The notes beneath the pieces were generated by a model, which saw only the letters and a program-made list of their open reading frames with translations, was not told the origin of the DNA and made no database searches. The position numbers were made by a program, and so were the translations under genes. Positions 7,608 through 16,682 of a stretch of 50,946 nt of DNA are shown here, in pieces. The DNA comes from an uncultured Clostridia bacterium (lineage in GTDB: Bacteria > Bacillota > Clostridia > Oscillospirales > Acutalibacteraceae), in assembly GCA_947593615.1 (NCBI GenBank), contig CANQDR010000013.1, positions 1 through 50,946 on the forward strand, given 5' to 3'. The stretch's first letter is position 1, and the number at the start of each line of letters is the position of its first letter.

Positions 7608-8483
7608 TCACATAAGAGAAACAAGGTCGGGAAGGTCAAATTCATTTTGCAGCGCACCGTTTAAAGCGAACGCAATTAATCTTGAAGCACGCTCGGTAAG
7701 CAAATCTATTTCTCTTGGAATTACAACCATCTGACGGCCGTTCGGAGAAAGCAGTTTTCGCGTTTTTGAACTGCAATCACCTTTGAGCAAATCAATTGCA
7801 AGAGTCTGAGCGTCAACAACAGTCGGAACACCAATTGCTATTACGGGAACTCCTATAGTTTCCTTTGTGATTTTTGTTCTGTGATTACCCACTCCCGCGC
7901 CGGGCGATATTCCCGTATCGCTTATCTGAAGCGTACATCCCAGACGTTCGAGCTTGCGCGAAGCAAGTGCGTCAATTGCCACAACGGCATTGGGACGTAT
8001 TCTCTTTACCACGCTCAAAATATATTCACCTGTTTCTATTCCTGTCTGACCTGTTACGCCTGTCTGCATTACGGCAACGGGGCGGAGTCTGTCAAGTCCC
8101 GTTGCTTTTGCAATTTCTCCTGTTATATGCCTTGTGGCAAGCACGCGCGAGCTTGTTTTAGGGCCGAGGGAATCGGGAGTTATTTCTACATTACCCAAAC
8201 CAACTACAAGAACAAGGCCGTGTACGGGAAGCAAACGTCTGATTTCTTTGCCGATAGTAACAAGGCGTTGGTCTGTTTCGGTAAAATTATCAGTAAGTGA
8301 CGGGAGCTCAATTGTAATGTACGTTCCTATTTCCTTGCCGAGCGCCTGTTTGGCTTTTTGATTTTTTACAGTAAGGCGTGATATTTCAAGTCCGTTTTCA
8401 TGGTACGACCTGTACTCAACTCCTCCAACGTGTTCTCCTGCAATTTCTCTTGCTTCAACGGCAAGGTCTGTTCTGAGCTCCAT
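7608..8483 (-). CDS. gpr: GPR germination protease (spore protease)
   Basis: GPR degrades the small acid-soluble proteins that coat DNA in spores and is itself made as a zymogen in the forespore. The 291-residue protein shows the family's conserved centre (LVVGLGNVEITPDSLGPK, VLATRHITGEI, VMQTGVTGQTGIETGEYI, VVAIDALASRKLERLG, ISDTGISPGAGVGNHR). The start MELRTDLAVEAREIAGEHVGGV includes the usual short propeptide, cleaved within the EARE-like region in relatives. It stands directly upstream of spoIIP on the minus strand. A sigma-G/F-like promoter is visible at 8520-8548. Confidence 0.95.
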   Translation of the reverse strand: MELRTDLAVEAREIAGEHVGGVEYRSYHENGLEISRLTVKNQKAKQALGKEIGTYITIELPSLTDNFTETDQRLVTIGKEIRRLLPVHGLVLVVGLGNVEITPDSLGPKTSSRVLATRHITGEIAKATGLDRLRPVAVMQTGVTGQTGIETGEYILSVVKRIRPNAVVAIDALASRKLERLGCTLQISDTGISPGAGVGNHRTKITKETIGVPVIAIGVPTVVDAQTLAIDLLKGDCSSKTRKLLSPNGRQMVVIPREIDLLTERASRLIAFALNGALQNEFDLPDLVSLM

Positions 8484-8519
8484 TCTTCATTTCCTTCCTG
8501 ATTTTTGTTATTTCCCTAA

Positions 8520-8548
8520 TATTATTTATACCAATTCAATATATATTC
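8520..8548 (-). promoter_or_regulatory. Possible forespore (sigma G/F) promoter of gpr
   Basis: On the minus strand GAATA (8544-8548), 17 bases, AATAATA (8520-8526). This fits the forespore consensus GNATR, 17-18 bases, CATNNTA with one mismatch, and lies about 40 bases before the gpr ATG. AT-rich DNA makes chance matches likely, so this rests mainly on position. Confidence 0.4.
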
Positions 8549-8592
8549 ATTTCTTTTTATATTGATTATACATAACTTTTACTTTAAAAATA

Positions 8593-8629
8593 AAACAGGC
8601 TGAAGCAATTGATTTACTTCAGCCTGTTT
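8593..8629 (-). terminator. ppk1-pfkA operon terminator
   Basis: AAACAGGCTGAAG and CTTCAGCCTGTTT form a 13-bp perfect stem with an 11-base loop. The minus-strand continuation is TTATTTTTA. It lies 30 bases after the pfkA stop. Confidence 0.8.
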
Positions 8630-8658
8630 CCTTTATTATGAATTCAGTTTTATATTAA

Positions 8659-9738
8659 TTAATCACCGAACGAAATTCCCATTTTTCTTGCCGTCATAAC
8701 AACATCGCTGTCAACAGGCACAGCTTTCAGCTTGCCTGCAATTTCACTAAGAGGAACGGCAATAATCTTATTGTTCTCAAGAGCTACCATATTGCCGTAA
8801 TTTTTGTCAATTATAAGCTGAGCGGCAGCTACTCCGAAACGTGTTGAAAGCACACGGTCATAAGGGTCGGGGCTTCCGCCTCTCTGGAAATGTCCCGGAA
8901 CCGTAACTCTTGTCTCCTGTCCCGTAGCCTGCTCGATTTCATCGGCAATTTTATAAGAGATGGACGGATATTTCATTTCTGCAATTGCAGCTTTCTTTTG
9001 TTTTTTTGGCAATGCCGCAAGCTCCTTTGATATTGCACCTTCGGCAACCGCAAGTATAGAGAAGTTTTTGCCGCCTGCCGTGCGTGCCTTGATTGTTTTT
9101 ATAACAGATTTAATATCATATGGAATTTCAGGGATCAAAATTATATCTGCACCGCCTGCAATTCCTGCATAAAGAGTAAGCCATCCGACCTTGTGTCCCA
9201 TAACCTCAACAATAAACACACGTCCGTGTGATGTCGCTGTGGTATGAATGCAGTCAATAACATTTGTTGCAATATCAACAGCACTCTGGAATCCAAAAGT
9301 CTTGTCTGTTCCCCAAAGGTCATTGTCAATTGTCTTTGGAAGCGAGACAACATTCAGTCCCTCTTCCCTGAGAAGATTTGCAGTCTTCTGCGTGCCGTTG
9401 CCGCCGAGCACAACAAGGCAGTCAAGATTGAGTTTTTTGTAATTTTTCTTCATTGCGGCAACCTTGTCAACGCTGTTTTCGTCAACTACTCGCATAAGCT
9501 TGAACGGCTGTCTTGATGTTCCCAAAATCGTTCCGCCCATAGTAAGAATACCTGAAAAATTTTCAGGCTTCATTCTTCTGTACTCTCCGTAAATAAGACC
9601 GCGATATCCGTCTATTATACCTATTATTTCAACTCCGTCAGCGCCGTAATGATTATAAAGCGTTTTTGCGACCGCACGTATTGTCGAGTTAAGTCCTTGG
9701 CAATCTCCTCCGCTTGTTAATATTCCTACTCTTTTCAT
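8659..9738 (-). CDS. pfkA: 6-phosphofructokinase (mixed G/K nucleotide-site type)
   Basis: This enzyme phosphorylates fructose 6-phosphate to the 1,6-bisphosphate in glycolysis. The 359-residue length and motifs (GILTSGGDCQGLNSTI, TMGGTILGTSR, LPKTIDND with Asp138, GHFQRGGSPDPYDR) place it in the PfkA family. At the two diagnostic positions it combines a glycine (GGNGT, Gly115, as in ATP enzymes) with a lysine (PKTIDND, Lys135, as in pyrophosphate enzymes). That mixed pattern is known from actinobacterial ATP-dependent group III enzymes, so ATP use is likely but not certain. Its ATG overlaps the ppk1 stop by 4 bases, so the two are co-transcribed. Confidence 0.93.
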   Translation of the reverse strand: MKRVGILTSGGDCQGLNSTIRAVAKTLYNHYGADGVEIIGIIDGYRGLIYGEYRRMKPENFSGILTMGGTILGTSRQPFKLMRVVDENSVDKVAAMKKNYKKLNLDCLVVLGGNGTQKTANLLREEGLNVVSLPKTIDNDLWGTDKTFGFQSAVDIATNVIDCIHTTATSHGRVFIVEVMGHKVGWLTLYAGIAGGADIILIPEIPYDIKSVIKTIKARTAGGKNFSILAVAEGAISKELAALPKKQKKAAIAEMKYPSISYKIADEIEQATGQETRVTVPGHFQRGGSPDPYDRVLSTRFGVAAAQLIIDKNYGNMVALENNKIIAVPLSEIAGKLKAVPVDSDVVMTARKMGISFGD

Positions 9739-11903
9739 TCTTCTGTTTCACCTTTCCTAACAGGAACAACGGGTGTTCCCACCGTATTTACATAAGTCTC
9801 TTTCATAACCGCTTTTTGAGCTTTTAATGCAAGCTTTGAAAAATATTTCTGACAGTTCATACGTTTTTTTCCTCGCTTCTCAACAGGCGTATATACCATA
9901 TTACTCTGCTGTCTGCGGGCATTTACCGTATCCTTAAACATTACATGCATAATTTCCTGAACGCGTTTTTTAATGTCAACATCCTCAACAGGAAAAACAA
10001 GCTCAACACGTCTGTCAAGATTTCTGGGCATCCAGTCGGCGCTGCCCATATAATACAGCGGATTTCCGTTGTTTTCAAATATAAAGATTCTGCTGTGCTC
10101 AAGCAGCTGACCTACGATCGACACAACCTTTATGTTTTCACTAAAGCCTTTTACCCCGGGCACAAGACAGCATATTCCTCTGACAATCAAGTTTATTTTT
10201 ACTCCTGCATTTGACGCGTCATAGAGCATACTTATAATCTGGGGGTCAACAAGGGAATTGACCTTTGCCGTAATTCCCGACGGCAGTCCCAGTTTTGCAT
10301 TTTCGGTTTCGTGCAAAATCATAGCCTCAAAAAATGTTCTCATTCCGTTTGGAGCAACAATAAATTTGTTATATTCCGGGGGGAACGAATAACCTGTTAG
10401 AACATTAAACAGCGATGAAGCGTCAACGCCGTATTCCTCTCGGCAGGTAAACATACCTATGTCGGTATAAAAGCGAGCCGTACTGTCGTTGTAGTTGCCC
10501 GTACCCATATGCAGGTAACGTCTTATTCCGTCATCATCACGTCTTACGACAAGGCAGATTTTACAATGGGTTTTCAGTCCTGTAAGTCCGTATATAACAT
10601 GACAGCCTGCTTTTTCAAGCTTGTTTGCCCACTGAATATTGTTTTCTTCATCAAAACGTGCTTTAAGCTCAACAAGCACCGTAACCTGCTTGCCGTTTTC
10701 AGCAGCTTTAATAAGCGCCGCAACAATGGGTGAATTGCCGCTGACGCGGTACAAAGTCTGCTTAATCGCAAGAACCTTGGGGTCAACAGCCGCCTGTCTT
10801 ACAAAATTGACTACAACGTCAAAGCTTTCGTACGGATGATGAACAAGTCTGTCCTTATCGCGGATGGCCTTGAAAATATCGTCATATCCGCAGAATTCTG
10901 CCGGCGGATTTACAGGAGTAATCGGTTCAAAGCAAAGGTTTTCACAGCCCTTGATGCGGGCAAACTTTGACAAAAACGTAAGGTCAAGCGGACCGTGCTG
11001 AACGTATATTTCATCTTCTGACACTTCAAGCGCGTCAATAAGAAATTTTCTGATTTCTTTGTTACACTTTTTGCTGAATTCAAGCCTTACAGGAACTCCT
11101 CTTTTTCTCATTCGTATAGACTTTTTGATTTCAGCCATAAGGTCTTCGGTATCTTCATCTATATCAAGGTCAGAGTCCCTTGTAATTCTGAAAGCATCGT
11201 ACTGCTTTATATTATAAAGCTCAAAAAGCTCATTCAGATGAGAAGCTATGACTTTTTCAAGCAAAATGAACGCTCTGCCTTCACGCGACGGCAATTCAAG
11301 AAATCTCGGCAAAATCGACGGTACTTGAACCACAGCGAAAAACTCTTCGTTCTGAGCGTTGGTCAAACGTACTGCGATGTTAAGACTTTTGTTTGCAAGC
11401 AACGGAAAGGGTCTGCTTGTATCGACAGCCATAGGCGTAAGTACAGGGAACGCAACCTTTTTAAAATATTCATCTGTAAATTCTCTCTGGTCACCGTCAA
11501 GGGTATCAATCTCTTTGAATGTAATTCCGTTTGTGCGGAGAGTCGGAATTATTGAACGATTATAGCAGTTGTACTGCTTTTTAGCAAAATCGTGTATTTT
11601 TTCCGAAAGAAATCTCATAACCTCTTTCGGAGTGAGTCCCGAGGCGTCAGGTGTTTTTGTACCGTGATGAATTCTGTCAAGCACGCCTGCAACGCGAACC
11701 ATAAAAAACTCGTCAAGATTGGAAGCCGTAATTGATAGAAAATTACATCTTTCCATAATGGGATTATCTTTTTTTACGGCTTCTTCAAGCACTCTTTTAT
11801 TAAAGTCAATCCAGCTCAGTTCCCTGTTATTATAGGGCATATTCAGCCATTTCGACATCAGTTTTGCTTTTTCGGTTTTTTTCTTGTTTTCTGATACCGA
11901 CAT
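9735..11903 (-). CDS. ppk1: Polyphosphate kinase 1
   Basis: PPK1 reversibly polymerises the gamma-phosphate of ATP into inorganic polyphosphate. The 722-residue protein contains the N-terminal helical domain (NRELSWIDFNKRVLEEA), the head domain, and two phospholipase-D-like C-terminal domains with VLAIKQTLYRVSGNSPIV, LHMGTGNYND (the autophosphorylated histidine region), GLKTHCKICLVVR and MGSADWMPRNLDRRVE. A basic tail rich in Lys and Arg follows (about 660-722). It leads a two-gene operon with pfkA, joined by a 4-base overlap. ppk2 lies 14 kb away, so this genome has both polyphosphate enzymes. Confidence 0.96.
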   Translation of the reverse strand: MSVSENKKKTEKAKLMSKWLNMPYNNRELSWIDFNKRVLEEAVKKDNPIMERCNFLSITASNLDEFFMVRVAGVLDRIHHGTKTPDASGLTPKEVMRFLSEKIHDFAKKQYNCYNRSIIPTLRTNGITFKEIDTLDGDQREFTDEYFKKVAFPVLTPMAVDTSRPFPLLANKSLNIAVRLTNAQNEEFFAVVQVPSILPRFLELPSREGRAFILLEKVIASHLNELFELYNIKQYDAFRITRDSDLDIDEDTEDLMAEIKKSIRMRKRGVPVRLEFSKKCNKEIRKFLIDALEVSEDEIYVQHGPLDLTFLSKFARIKGCENLCFEPITPVNPPAEFCGYDDIFKAIRDKDRLVHHPYESFDVVVNFVRQAAVDPKVLAIKQTLYRVSGNSPIVAALIKAAENGKQVTVLVELKARFDEENNIQWANKLEKAGCHVIYGLTGLKTHCKICLVVRRDDDGIRRYLHMGTGNYNDSTARFYTDIGMFTCREEYGVDASSLFNVLTGYSFPPEYNKFIVAPNGMRTFFEAMILHETENAKLGLPSGITAKVNSLVDPQIISMLYDASNAGVKINLIVRGICCLVPGVKGFSENIKVVSIVGQLLEHSRIFIFENNGNPLYYMGSADWMPRNLDRRVELVFPVEDVDIKKRVQEIMHVMFKDTVNARRQQSNMVYTPVEKRGKKRMNCQKYFSKLALKAQKAVMKETYVNTVGTPVVPVRKGETEE

Positions 11904-12043
11904 TTAATCACCGCCGAAATATTATTATAAACTAAAAATATATTTTTATATGTTTATTATATTCTTTGATGAATAATAATTCAAGCAGGAAATACATAAA
12001 TTGGGTAAAACAGTATGAATTTTATATCAATTTTACCAAAAGC

Positions 12044-13138
12044 TTATTTTACAATATACTGCTGCAAACTCGTTGCATCCATAACAGTTATAATTCCGTC
12101 GCCGTCAAAGTCGCATAATTTTATTTGTTCGTCAGTAAAGTCTATCAATTCTGCAACATGTTTCTGAATCATAGTAGCATCCAATATGTTTAACTGACCG
12201 TCACAGTTAACGTCACCTATTGAGCATTCTGACGGATTTAACTTTGTCGGTTCTGTTGGCTTTGTTGCAGGCTGAGTATCAGGCTGTTTGGTTGTCGGTT
12301 GTGTAGCAGGCTGTTTGGTTGTCGGCTGTGTAACAGGTTTTGTTGTAGGAAGCTCGGAAATATATTTACAATATTCCAATGCAACCCAACCGCTTTTGCC
12401 TTTATATGTAGTATAACCCCAAGTATATCCTTCCGCTTCCTTAATATCATTAACCGTAAGTTTTACTCCGTCAGGAATAGATACAACTCTGCTGAAGCTT
12501 GTCCCTGCTCCGCTGCGCATATTTAGAGAATCATCTACATCTGTCTGATAAATTCCCGTTTTATATGTTGAGGACTGAGTTGCAGGCTGAGTTGAAGATG
12601 TGAAATCGCCTATATAAATATATCCCTGAAAGTTCCATTGACTTTCTCCTGCGTCAGGGTCAGACACATCTGCATATGTAAGATAGAAATTCAAATAGCC
12701 CCATCCTGAATTTGAAAACGTAATCTTATTATTTTTTATTTCTTCAACTACGGCAACATGACCTCCTCCGTTATAAGACCAGCACGCAATTGCACCAAGC
12801 TTAGGCGAAGAACCGTAATTGTAATATTTGCCGTTTTTATTGTAATCATACCATTCCTCCGCATTAAAATGGCAAAGGTTAGGCTCTTTCTTCAGTAATT
12901 CATATGCCCTGCCAAAAGCGTATGCCGTACAGTTTGGCATACCGTATCCGTATTTGTAAAATATATTTTTGTCGCTGTAATAATACTGATTCGATGATGA
13001 CGGTGCAGTAAGTCTTGGAGAAAAATCTGTTGCTGCATTTACAAATAACGACATTGAGAACACCGTAGTAAAAAGTATGGCTGCTGTAATAAATACAGCA
13101 GGTATTTTTTTCAGTAAATTATTTTTCAAATTAAACAC
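12044..13138 (-). CDS. Secreted CHAP-SH3 cell-wall hydrolase or peptidase with a type I dockerin
   Basis: Residues 1-36 are a signal peptide. A CHAP amidase/endopeptidase domain follows (about 55-165), with catalytic Cys70 in MPNCTAYAFGRA and His127 in GGGHVAVVEEI. A bacterial SH3 domain (about 190-262, ending SGWVALEYCKYI), a Thr/Pro/Gln-rich linker of repeated TQPTTKQP-like units, and a C-terminal dockerin (about 304-364) complete it. The dockerin has two calcium-loop duplicates, GDVNCDGQLNILDATMIQKH and CDFDGDGIITVMDATSLQQY. It should be exported and held on a cohesin-bearing scaffold, where it could cut peptidoglycan or proteins. It is monocistronic here. No cohesin or scaffoldin gene is in the window. 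Confidence 0.88.
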   Translation of the reverse strand: MFNLKNNLLKKIPAVFITAAILFTTVFSMSLFVNAATDFSPRLTAPSSSNQYYYSDKNIFYKYGYGMPNCTAYAFGRAYELLKKEPNLCHFNAEEWYDYNKNGKYYNYGSSPKLGAIACWSYNGGGHVAVVEEIKNNKITFSNSGWGYLNFYLTYADVSDPDAGESQWNFQGYIYIGDFTSSTQPATQSSTYKTGIYQTDVDDSLNMRSGAGTSFSRVVSIPDGVKLTVNDIKEAEGYTWGYTTYKGKSGWVALEYCKYISELPTTKPVTQPTTKQPATQPTTKQPDTQPATKPTEPTKLNPSECSIGDVNCDGQLNILDATMIQKHVAELIDFTDEQIKLCDFDGDGIITVMDATSLQQYIVK

Positions 13139-13361
13139 CCTTTTTCAATAGATTATTTTAGATTATTTTGTCTGATTAACGAACGCCTTATAAAAATAGA
13201 TAAAACATCGTTAAAATTCAGCCTTCCCAAATATTACTGATTTGTAACAAATTATATTGTTATTGTAACATAATATGTAAGAAAAATCAAAGAGTATTTA
13301 CACCGATAAAATACACCTACTGAAGATATATTTACAACAATATATACAATACGACAAAAAA

Positions 13362-13387
13362 ACGCCGCTTTTTTCATAAAACGACGT
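13362..13387 (-). terminator. Terminator of the alcohol dehydrogenase gene
   Basis: On the minus strand ACGTCGTTTT pairs with a matching arm ending GCGGCGT (two G-T pairs), and TTTTTTT follows at once. It lies about 40 bases beyond the stop. Confidence 0.65.
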
Positions 13388-13424
13388 CTTTTTCATTGCT
13401 GATTATTCTTTTTAATCAATATTA

Positions 13425-14591
13425 TTAAATGCACATTTCAAAGATTTTTTCAATATCCTTCTGCTCAAGCGGTTTAAAGCCCTCAAGCACACTGCCTGCA
13501 CAAGCCTTATTTGCCATAACCTCAAAGTAATCTTTCTTTATTCCGACTTCCGTAAATGTACTTTTAAGACCGAGAGTATTAAACAGAAAATCAGACAGCA
13601 TTTCAATGCTCTTTTTAGCTACGGTCATTTCGTCAAGCGAAGAATCAATTCCGAATACATTTGTTCCGAACTGATAATATTTTGGCGCCGTAGTTTCATC
13701 AAGGCAATATTCCAGCCAGCGCGGAGTAAGAATTGCAAGACCCAAGCCGTGCGTTATATCATATATTGCAGAAAGCTCGTGTTCCATAGGATGACAGCTC
13801 CATTCCTGCTGTTTTCCGCCGTTCACAAAGCCGTTTATTGCCCATGATGAAGTCCACATAAGATTTGCACGTGCCTCATAGTTGTTTGGCTCTTTCATTG
13901 CAATTGGAGCATATTTTATGATGGTTTTCATCATACCCTCCATAAAGCAGTCAAGCATATAGAGATCTTGTTCCATATTGAAATACACTTCAATAATATG
14001 CGACATCATATCAGCCGCACCGCAGGCTGTCTGGTATGGACTCACGGTATAGGTCAGAGTAGGGTCAAGGAACGAGGCTTTGGGAAGCAACGGAGGAGCC
14101 ATACGTCCGATTTTATCCTTTGTTTCAGGATTACTGATAACACCTCCGCAGTCCATCTCTGAACCTGTAGCAGAAAGCGTGAGTATAGTTACAATAGGAA
14201 GTGCTTTTTCAATCGGCGCCCACTCCGAAAAGAATTTCCAAGCATCAAAGTCAACACAAGCGCCTGCCGCCATATATTTTGTTGCGTCAAGAGTTGAACC
14301 GCCTCCGACTGCAAGCAAAACATCTATGTTTTCCTTTTTACAAATTTCTGCTCCTTTTCGTACCGAATCAATACGCGGATTGGGTTCAATTCCCGACAGC
14401 TCAAAAAGCTCAAGTCCCGCATTTTTGATTTCCGATACAACCTTGTCATAAAGTCCGATTTTCTTAATTGAGCCTCCGCCATAGGTAAGCAAAACGCGTT
14501 TTCCGTATTTTTTGAGCTCTTCACCCAGATGACTAAGCTGATTTTCGCCGAAATATACTTTTACAGGCACATCGTAAATAAAGCTGTTCAT
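13425..14591 (-). CDS. Iron-containing (group III) alcohol dehydrogenase, butanol-dehydrogenase-like
   Basis: This 388-residue NAD(P)H-dependent enzyme has a Rossmann-like N-terminal half (LLTYGGGSIKK, and the nucleotide motif AVGGGSTLDATKYMA) and a helical metal-binding half. Metal ligands are expected in CGAADMMSHIIEVYF and in EHELSAIYDITHGLGLAILTP. The overall pattern matches BdhA/YqhD-type butanol or aldehyde dehydrogenases that dispose of reducing power during fermentation. The exact substrate cannot be read from sequence. It is flanked by its own terminator and by a 450-base gap upstream, so it appears monocistronic. Confidence 0.92.
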   Translation of the reverse strand: MNSFIYDVPVKVYFGENQLSHLGEELKKYGKRVLLTYGGGSIKKIGLYDKVVSEIKNAGLELFELSGIEPNPRIDSVRKGAEICKKENIDVLLAVGGGSTLDATKYMAAGACVDFDAWKFFSEWAPIEKALPIVTILTLSATGSEMDCGGVISNPETKDKIGRMAPPLLPKASFLDPTLTYTVSPYQTACGAADMMSHIIEVYFNMEQDLYMLDCFMEGMMKTIIKYAPIAMKEPNNYEARANLMWTSSWAINGFVNGGKQQEWSCHPMEHELSAIYDITHGLGLAILTPRWLEYCLDETTAPKYYQFGTNVFGIDSSLDEMTVAKKSIEMLSDFLFNTLGLKSTFTEVGIKKDYFEVMANKACAGSVLEGFKPLEQKDIEKIFEMCI

Positions 14592-14985
14592 CTTTAGTAA
14601 TTCTCCTTATTTTTATTCTAAATGCGATAATTATAACCATATTTTACCGCTTAATTTATAGTATTATACAGAGTTTACTTTAAGTCAAGAGTTTTTTGTA
14701 AATAATTTTTGTCTGAACGAAAAAATAGCCCTAAACATAGTATTTAAGACGATTTCGAGAATTCTCAGGATTGAGCATAAAAATGTTTTTGCAGATTAGG
14801 CAGCCTTGAAGCAATGAAAACATCTATTAAATCGACCTTGATCAAACCTTAAGCGGTGTGACAATGTCTCCGACCCGGCCAGGTGATAGCGACTGTCAAG
14901 AAGATGACACTTTCATCTTTTCCGGCATTTCTCTTAAGGGTTTGTATTCATACAAATAAAATTTCCTCGAAGCAATTAATTTACA
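14592..14985. other. Non-coding gap with a possible mobile-element remnant
   Basis: The first part is AT-rich and probably holds the dehydrogenase promoter. The part from about 14720 to 14950 is clearly richer in GC than its surroundings, carries no intact frame of useful length on either strand, and has short broken frames. It may be the decayed end of an insertion element, but I could not recognise a family or matching inverted repeats. Confidence 0.3.
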
Positions 14986-15014
14986 TTGAATAAAGATAGA
15001 AATAATGTTATAAT
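14986..15014 (+). promoter_or_regulatory. Promoter of the DUF218 membrane protein gene
   Basis: TTGAAT, 17 bases, TATAAT, about 30 bases before the ATG at 15045. Confidence 0.65.
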
Positions 15015-15044
15015 ATCGAATATTACTGCCGCGGAGTTGAAAAA

Positions 15045-16487
15045 ATGAAAAGTAAAAATGGAATATTCCTCATATCGCTTGCTGTTTTTCTTGCCGTCTC
15101 CTCATTTTTTTACATATGGATAAACGGACAAACCTATCGTCTGCCGATGATTGTCAATGATAACAATGTAAGCGTCTCCTACGATAAAGAAGGAATAATA
15201 GAGTGCGTTGATATTTCTTCCGACGACAATGTGATTATATTCAAATCAATATCGCCGGGAAACACGGATATTAGAATAACATCTAATTACGGTGAGCTGT
15301 CAACAAATATAAGTGTTAATGCGTTGGGCATTATATTTAATGGCATAGACTTTAATGGTTCTGAGTGTATTGCCTTATCTGTAATGATTTTTCTTATAAC
15401 GTTGGCGGTCGTAATGCTGATTTCTCTTAAAAAGCAAATTAAAATATCAATTTTTGCATACAAGAATATATCGTATCTCGGTGTTGCACTGTTCGCGATT
15501 TTTCTCTTTATTTATATGGCGCTGTTTAGCTTGGGATATAATTCCTTTTTGCTCTCTTTTTACAGCTTATCAAGCACTGTAGCTATGATTACAAGCTCAT
15601 TCCAGATATTTGTTATAATATTCCTGCCGATGATCTTTATTCTCTCAATTGCAGTTTCCTTAAGTAATATCTCTCTTGTCCGTCACGAGGGTTTCAGACT
15701 CACAAACCTACTCGGTATAGCGTTCAGTGTCTGGCTGCTTATCGGAGCGTGTGTACTGTTGTTTTCAAACAATATTCTTGACGCGCTCTTTGCGCATAAT
15801 AACAGCATTAACGGTATTCTAATGCGTGTTAAGGTTTTGATTAATGTTTTCTGCGGCGTCACTCTTTGTTATTTTGAAAGTCTGCTGTTCGGCTCTGTTA
15901 TATGCGGCGTTAAGGCGGCGCGTCACGAGCCGAAATACGATAAGGATTATATAATAATCCTCGGCTGCGGAATTGCAAAGGACGGTTCTCTGCTGCCGCT
16001 GCTCAGAGGTAGAGTTGACAGAGCTATTGAGTTTTATAAAAATCAAGAGGAGAAAACCGGTAAGGCGGCGGTGTTTATCCCGTCCGGCGGACAGGGACCA
16101 GACGAGATAATATCAGAGTCAGAGGCAATGAGAAATTATCTTCTCTCAATGGGAATAGCCGAGGACGAGATAATAATGGAAAACAAGTCCACGACTACAT
16201 ATGAAAATATGTTATTTTCAAAGCAAATCATCGATTCGATAAATCCTGAAAGCAAGGTAGCGTTCTCAACCACAAATTATCATGTTTTCCGCAGCGGCAT
16301 TTTAGCTGACAGCGTCGGACTTCAAGCTGATGGAATGGGCAGCAAGACAAAATGGTATTTCTGGCCAAATGCCTTTTTGAGAGAGCTTGTCGGCGTTATA
16401 GTTTCAAAAATCAAGATGAATGTTTTTATAGTATCGGCTATAGCCATTATAGCCATGTTACTGACTGTGGCGTTTCATACGTGGTAA
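15045..16487 (+). CDS. Membrane protein with an Ig-like loop and a DUF218 (YdcF/SanA-like) domain
   Basis: The 480-residue protein starts with a membrane helix (about 5-25), followed by an extracytoplasmic beta-rich region (about 30-105) resembling a bacterial Ig-like fold. Six or so hydrophobic helices follow (about 110-290). The DUF218 domain spans about 305-450, with IIILGCGIAKDGSLLPLLRG, RVDRAIEFY, IPSGGQGPDE and the conserved ENKSTTTYENMLFSK. A last helix closes the protein. DUF218 proteins of the YdcF/SanA group are linked to envelope barrier function and possibly S-adenosylmethionine binding. The start has a weak GGAG site. It has its own promoter and terminator and no functional partner nearby. 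Confidence 0.85.
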   Translation: MKSKNGIFLISLAVFLAVSSFFYIWINGQTYRLPMIVNDNNVSVSYDKEGIIECVDISSDDNVIIFKSISPGNTDIRITSNYGELSTNISVNALGIIFNGIDFNGSECIALSVMIFLITLAVVMLISLKKQIKISIFAYKNISYLGVALFAIFLFIYMALFSLGYNSFLLSFYSLSSTVAMITSSFQIFVIIFLPMIFILSIAVSLSNISLVRHEGFRLTNLLGIAFSVWLLIGACVLLFSNNILDALFAHNNSINGILMRVKVLINVFCGVTLCYFESLLFGSVICGVKAARHEPKYDKDYIIILGCGIAKDGSLLPLLRGRVDRAIEFYKNQEEKTGKAAVFIPSGGQGPDEIISESEAMRNYLLSMGIAEDEIIMENKSTTTYENMLFSKQIIDSINPESKVAFSTTNYHVFRSGILADSVGLQADGMGSKTKWYFWPNAFLRELVGVIVSKIKMNVFIVSAIAIIAMLLTVAFHTW

Positions 16488-16515
16488 CTTACGAAATCAA
16501 AAATTAAGCATACAA

Positions 16516-16556
16516 ACTGCCGTATCAAGCATAAAGCTTTGCGGCAGTCTTTTTGC
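16516..16556 (+). terminator. Terminator after the DUF218 gene
   Basis: ACTGCCG and CGGCAGT with inner AAGC/GCTT form a stem followed by CTTTTT, 30 bases after the stop codon. Confidence 0.75.
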
Positions 16557-16682
16557 GTCCTAATATAGGGCTTTTGAAATACGGCTTATCCTCATATTAT
16601 AAACTTAGGCCAATATAAACGCGATTTAGACAAAAAAAGTGTGAAATATTAAAGTTGAAGCCGCTTAAAACTTAAGCATGGC

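Noticed and set aside
13139..13424. c-di-AMP (ydaO) riboswitch before the CHAP gene
   Set aside because: The region is AT-rich and lacks the conserved GC-rich core; only a short TAACAA-TTGTTA inverted repeat is present.
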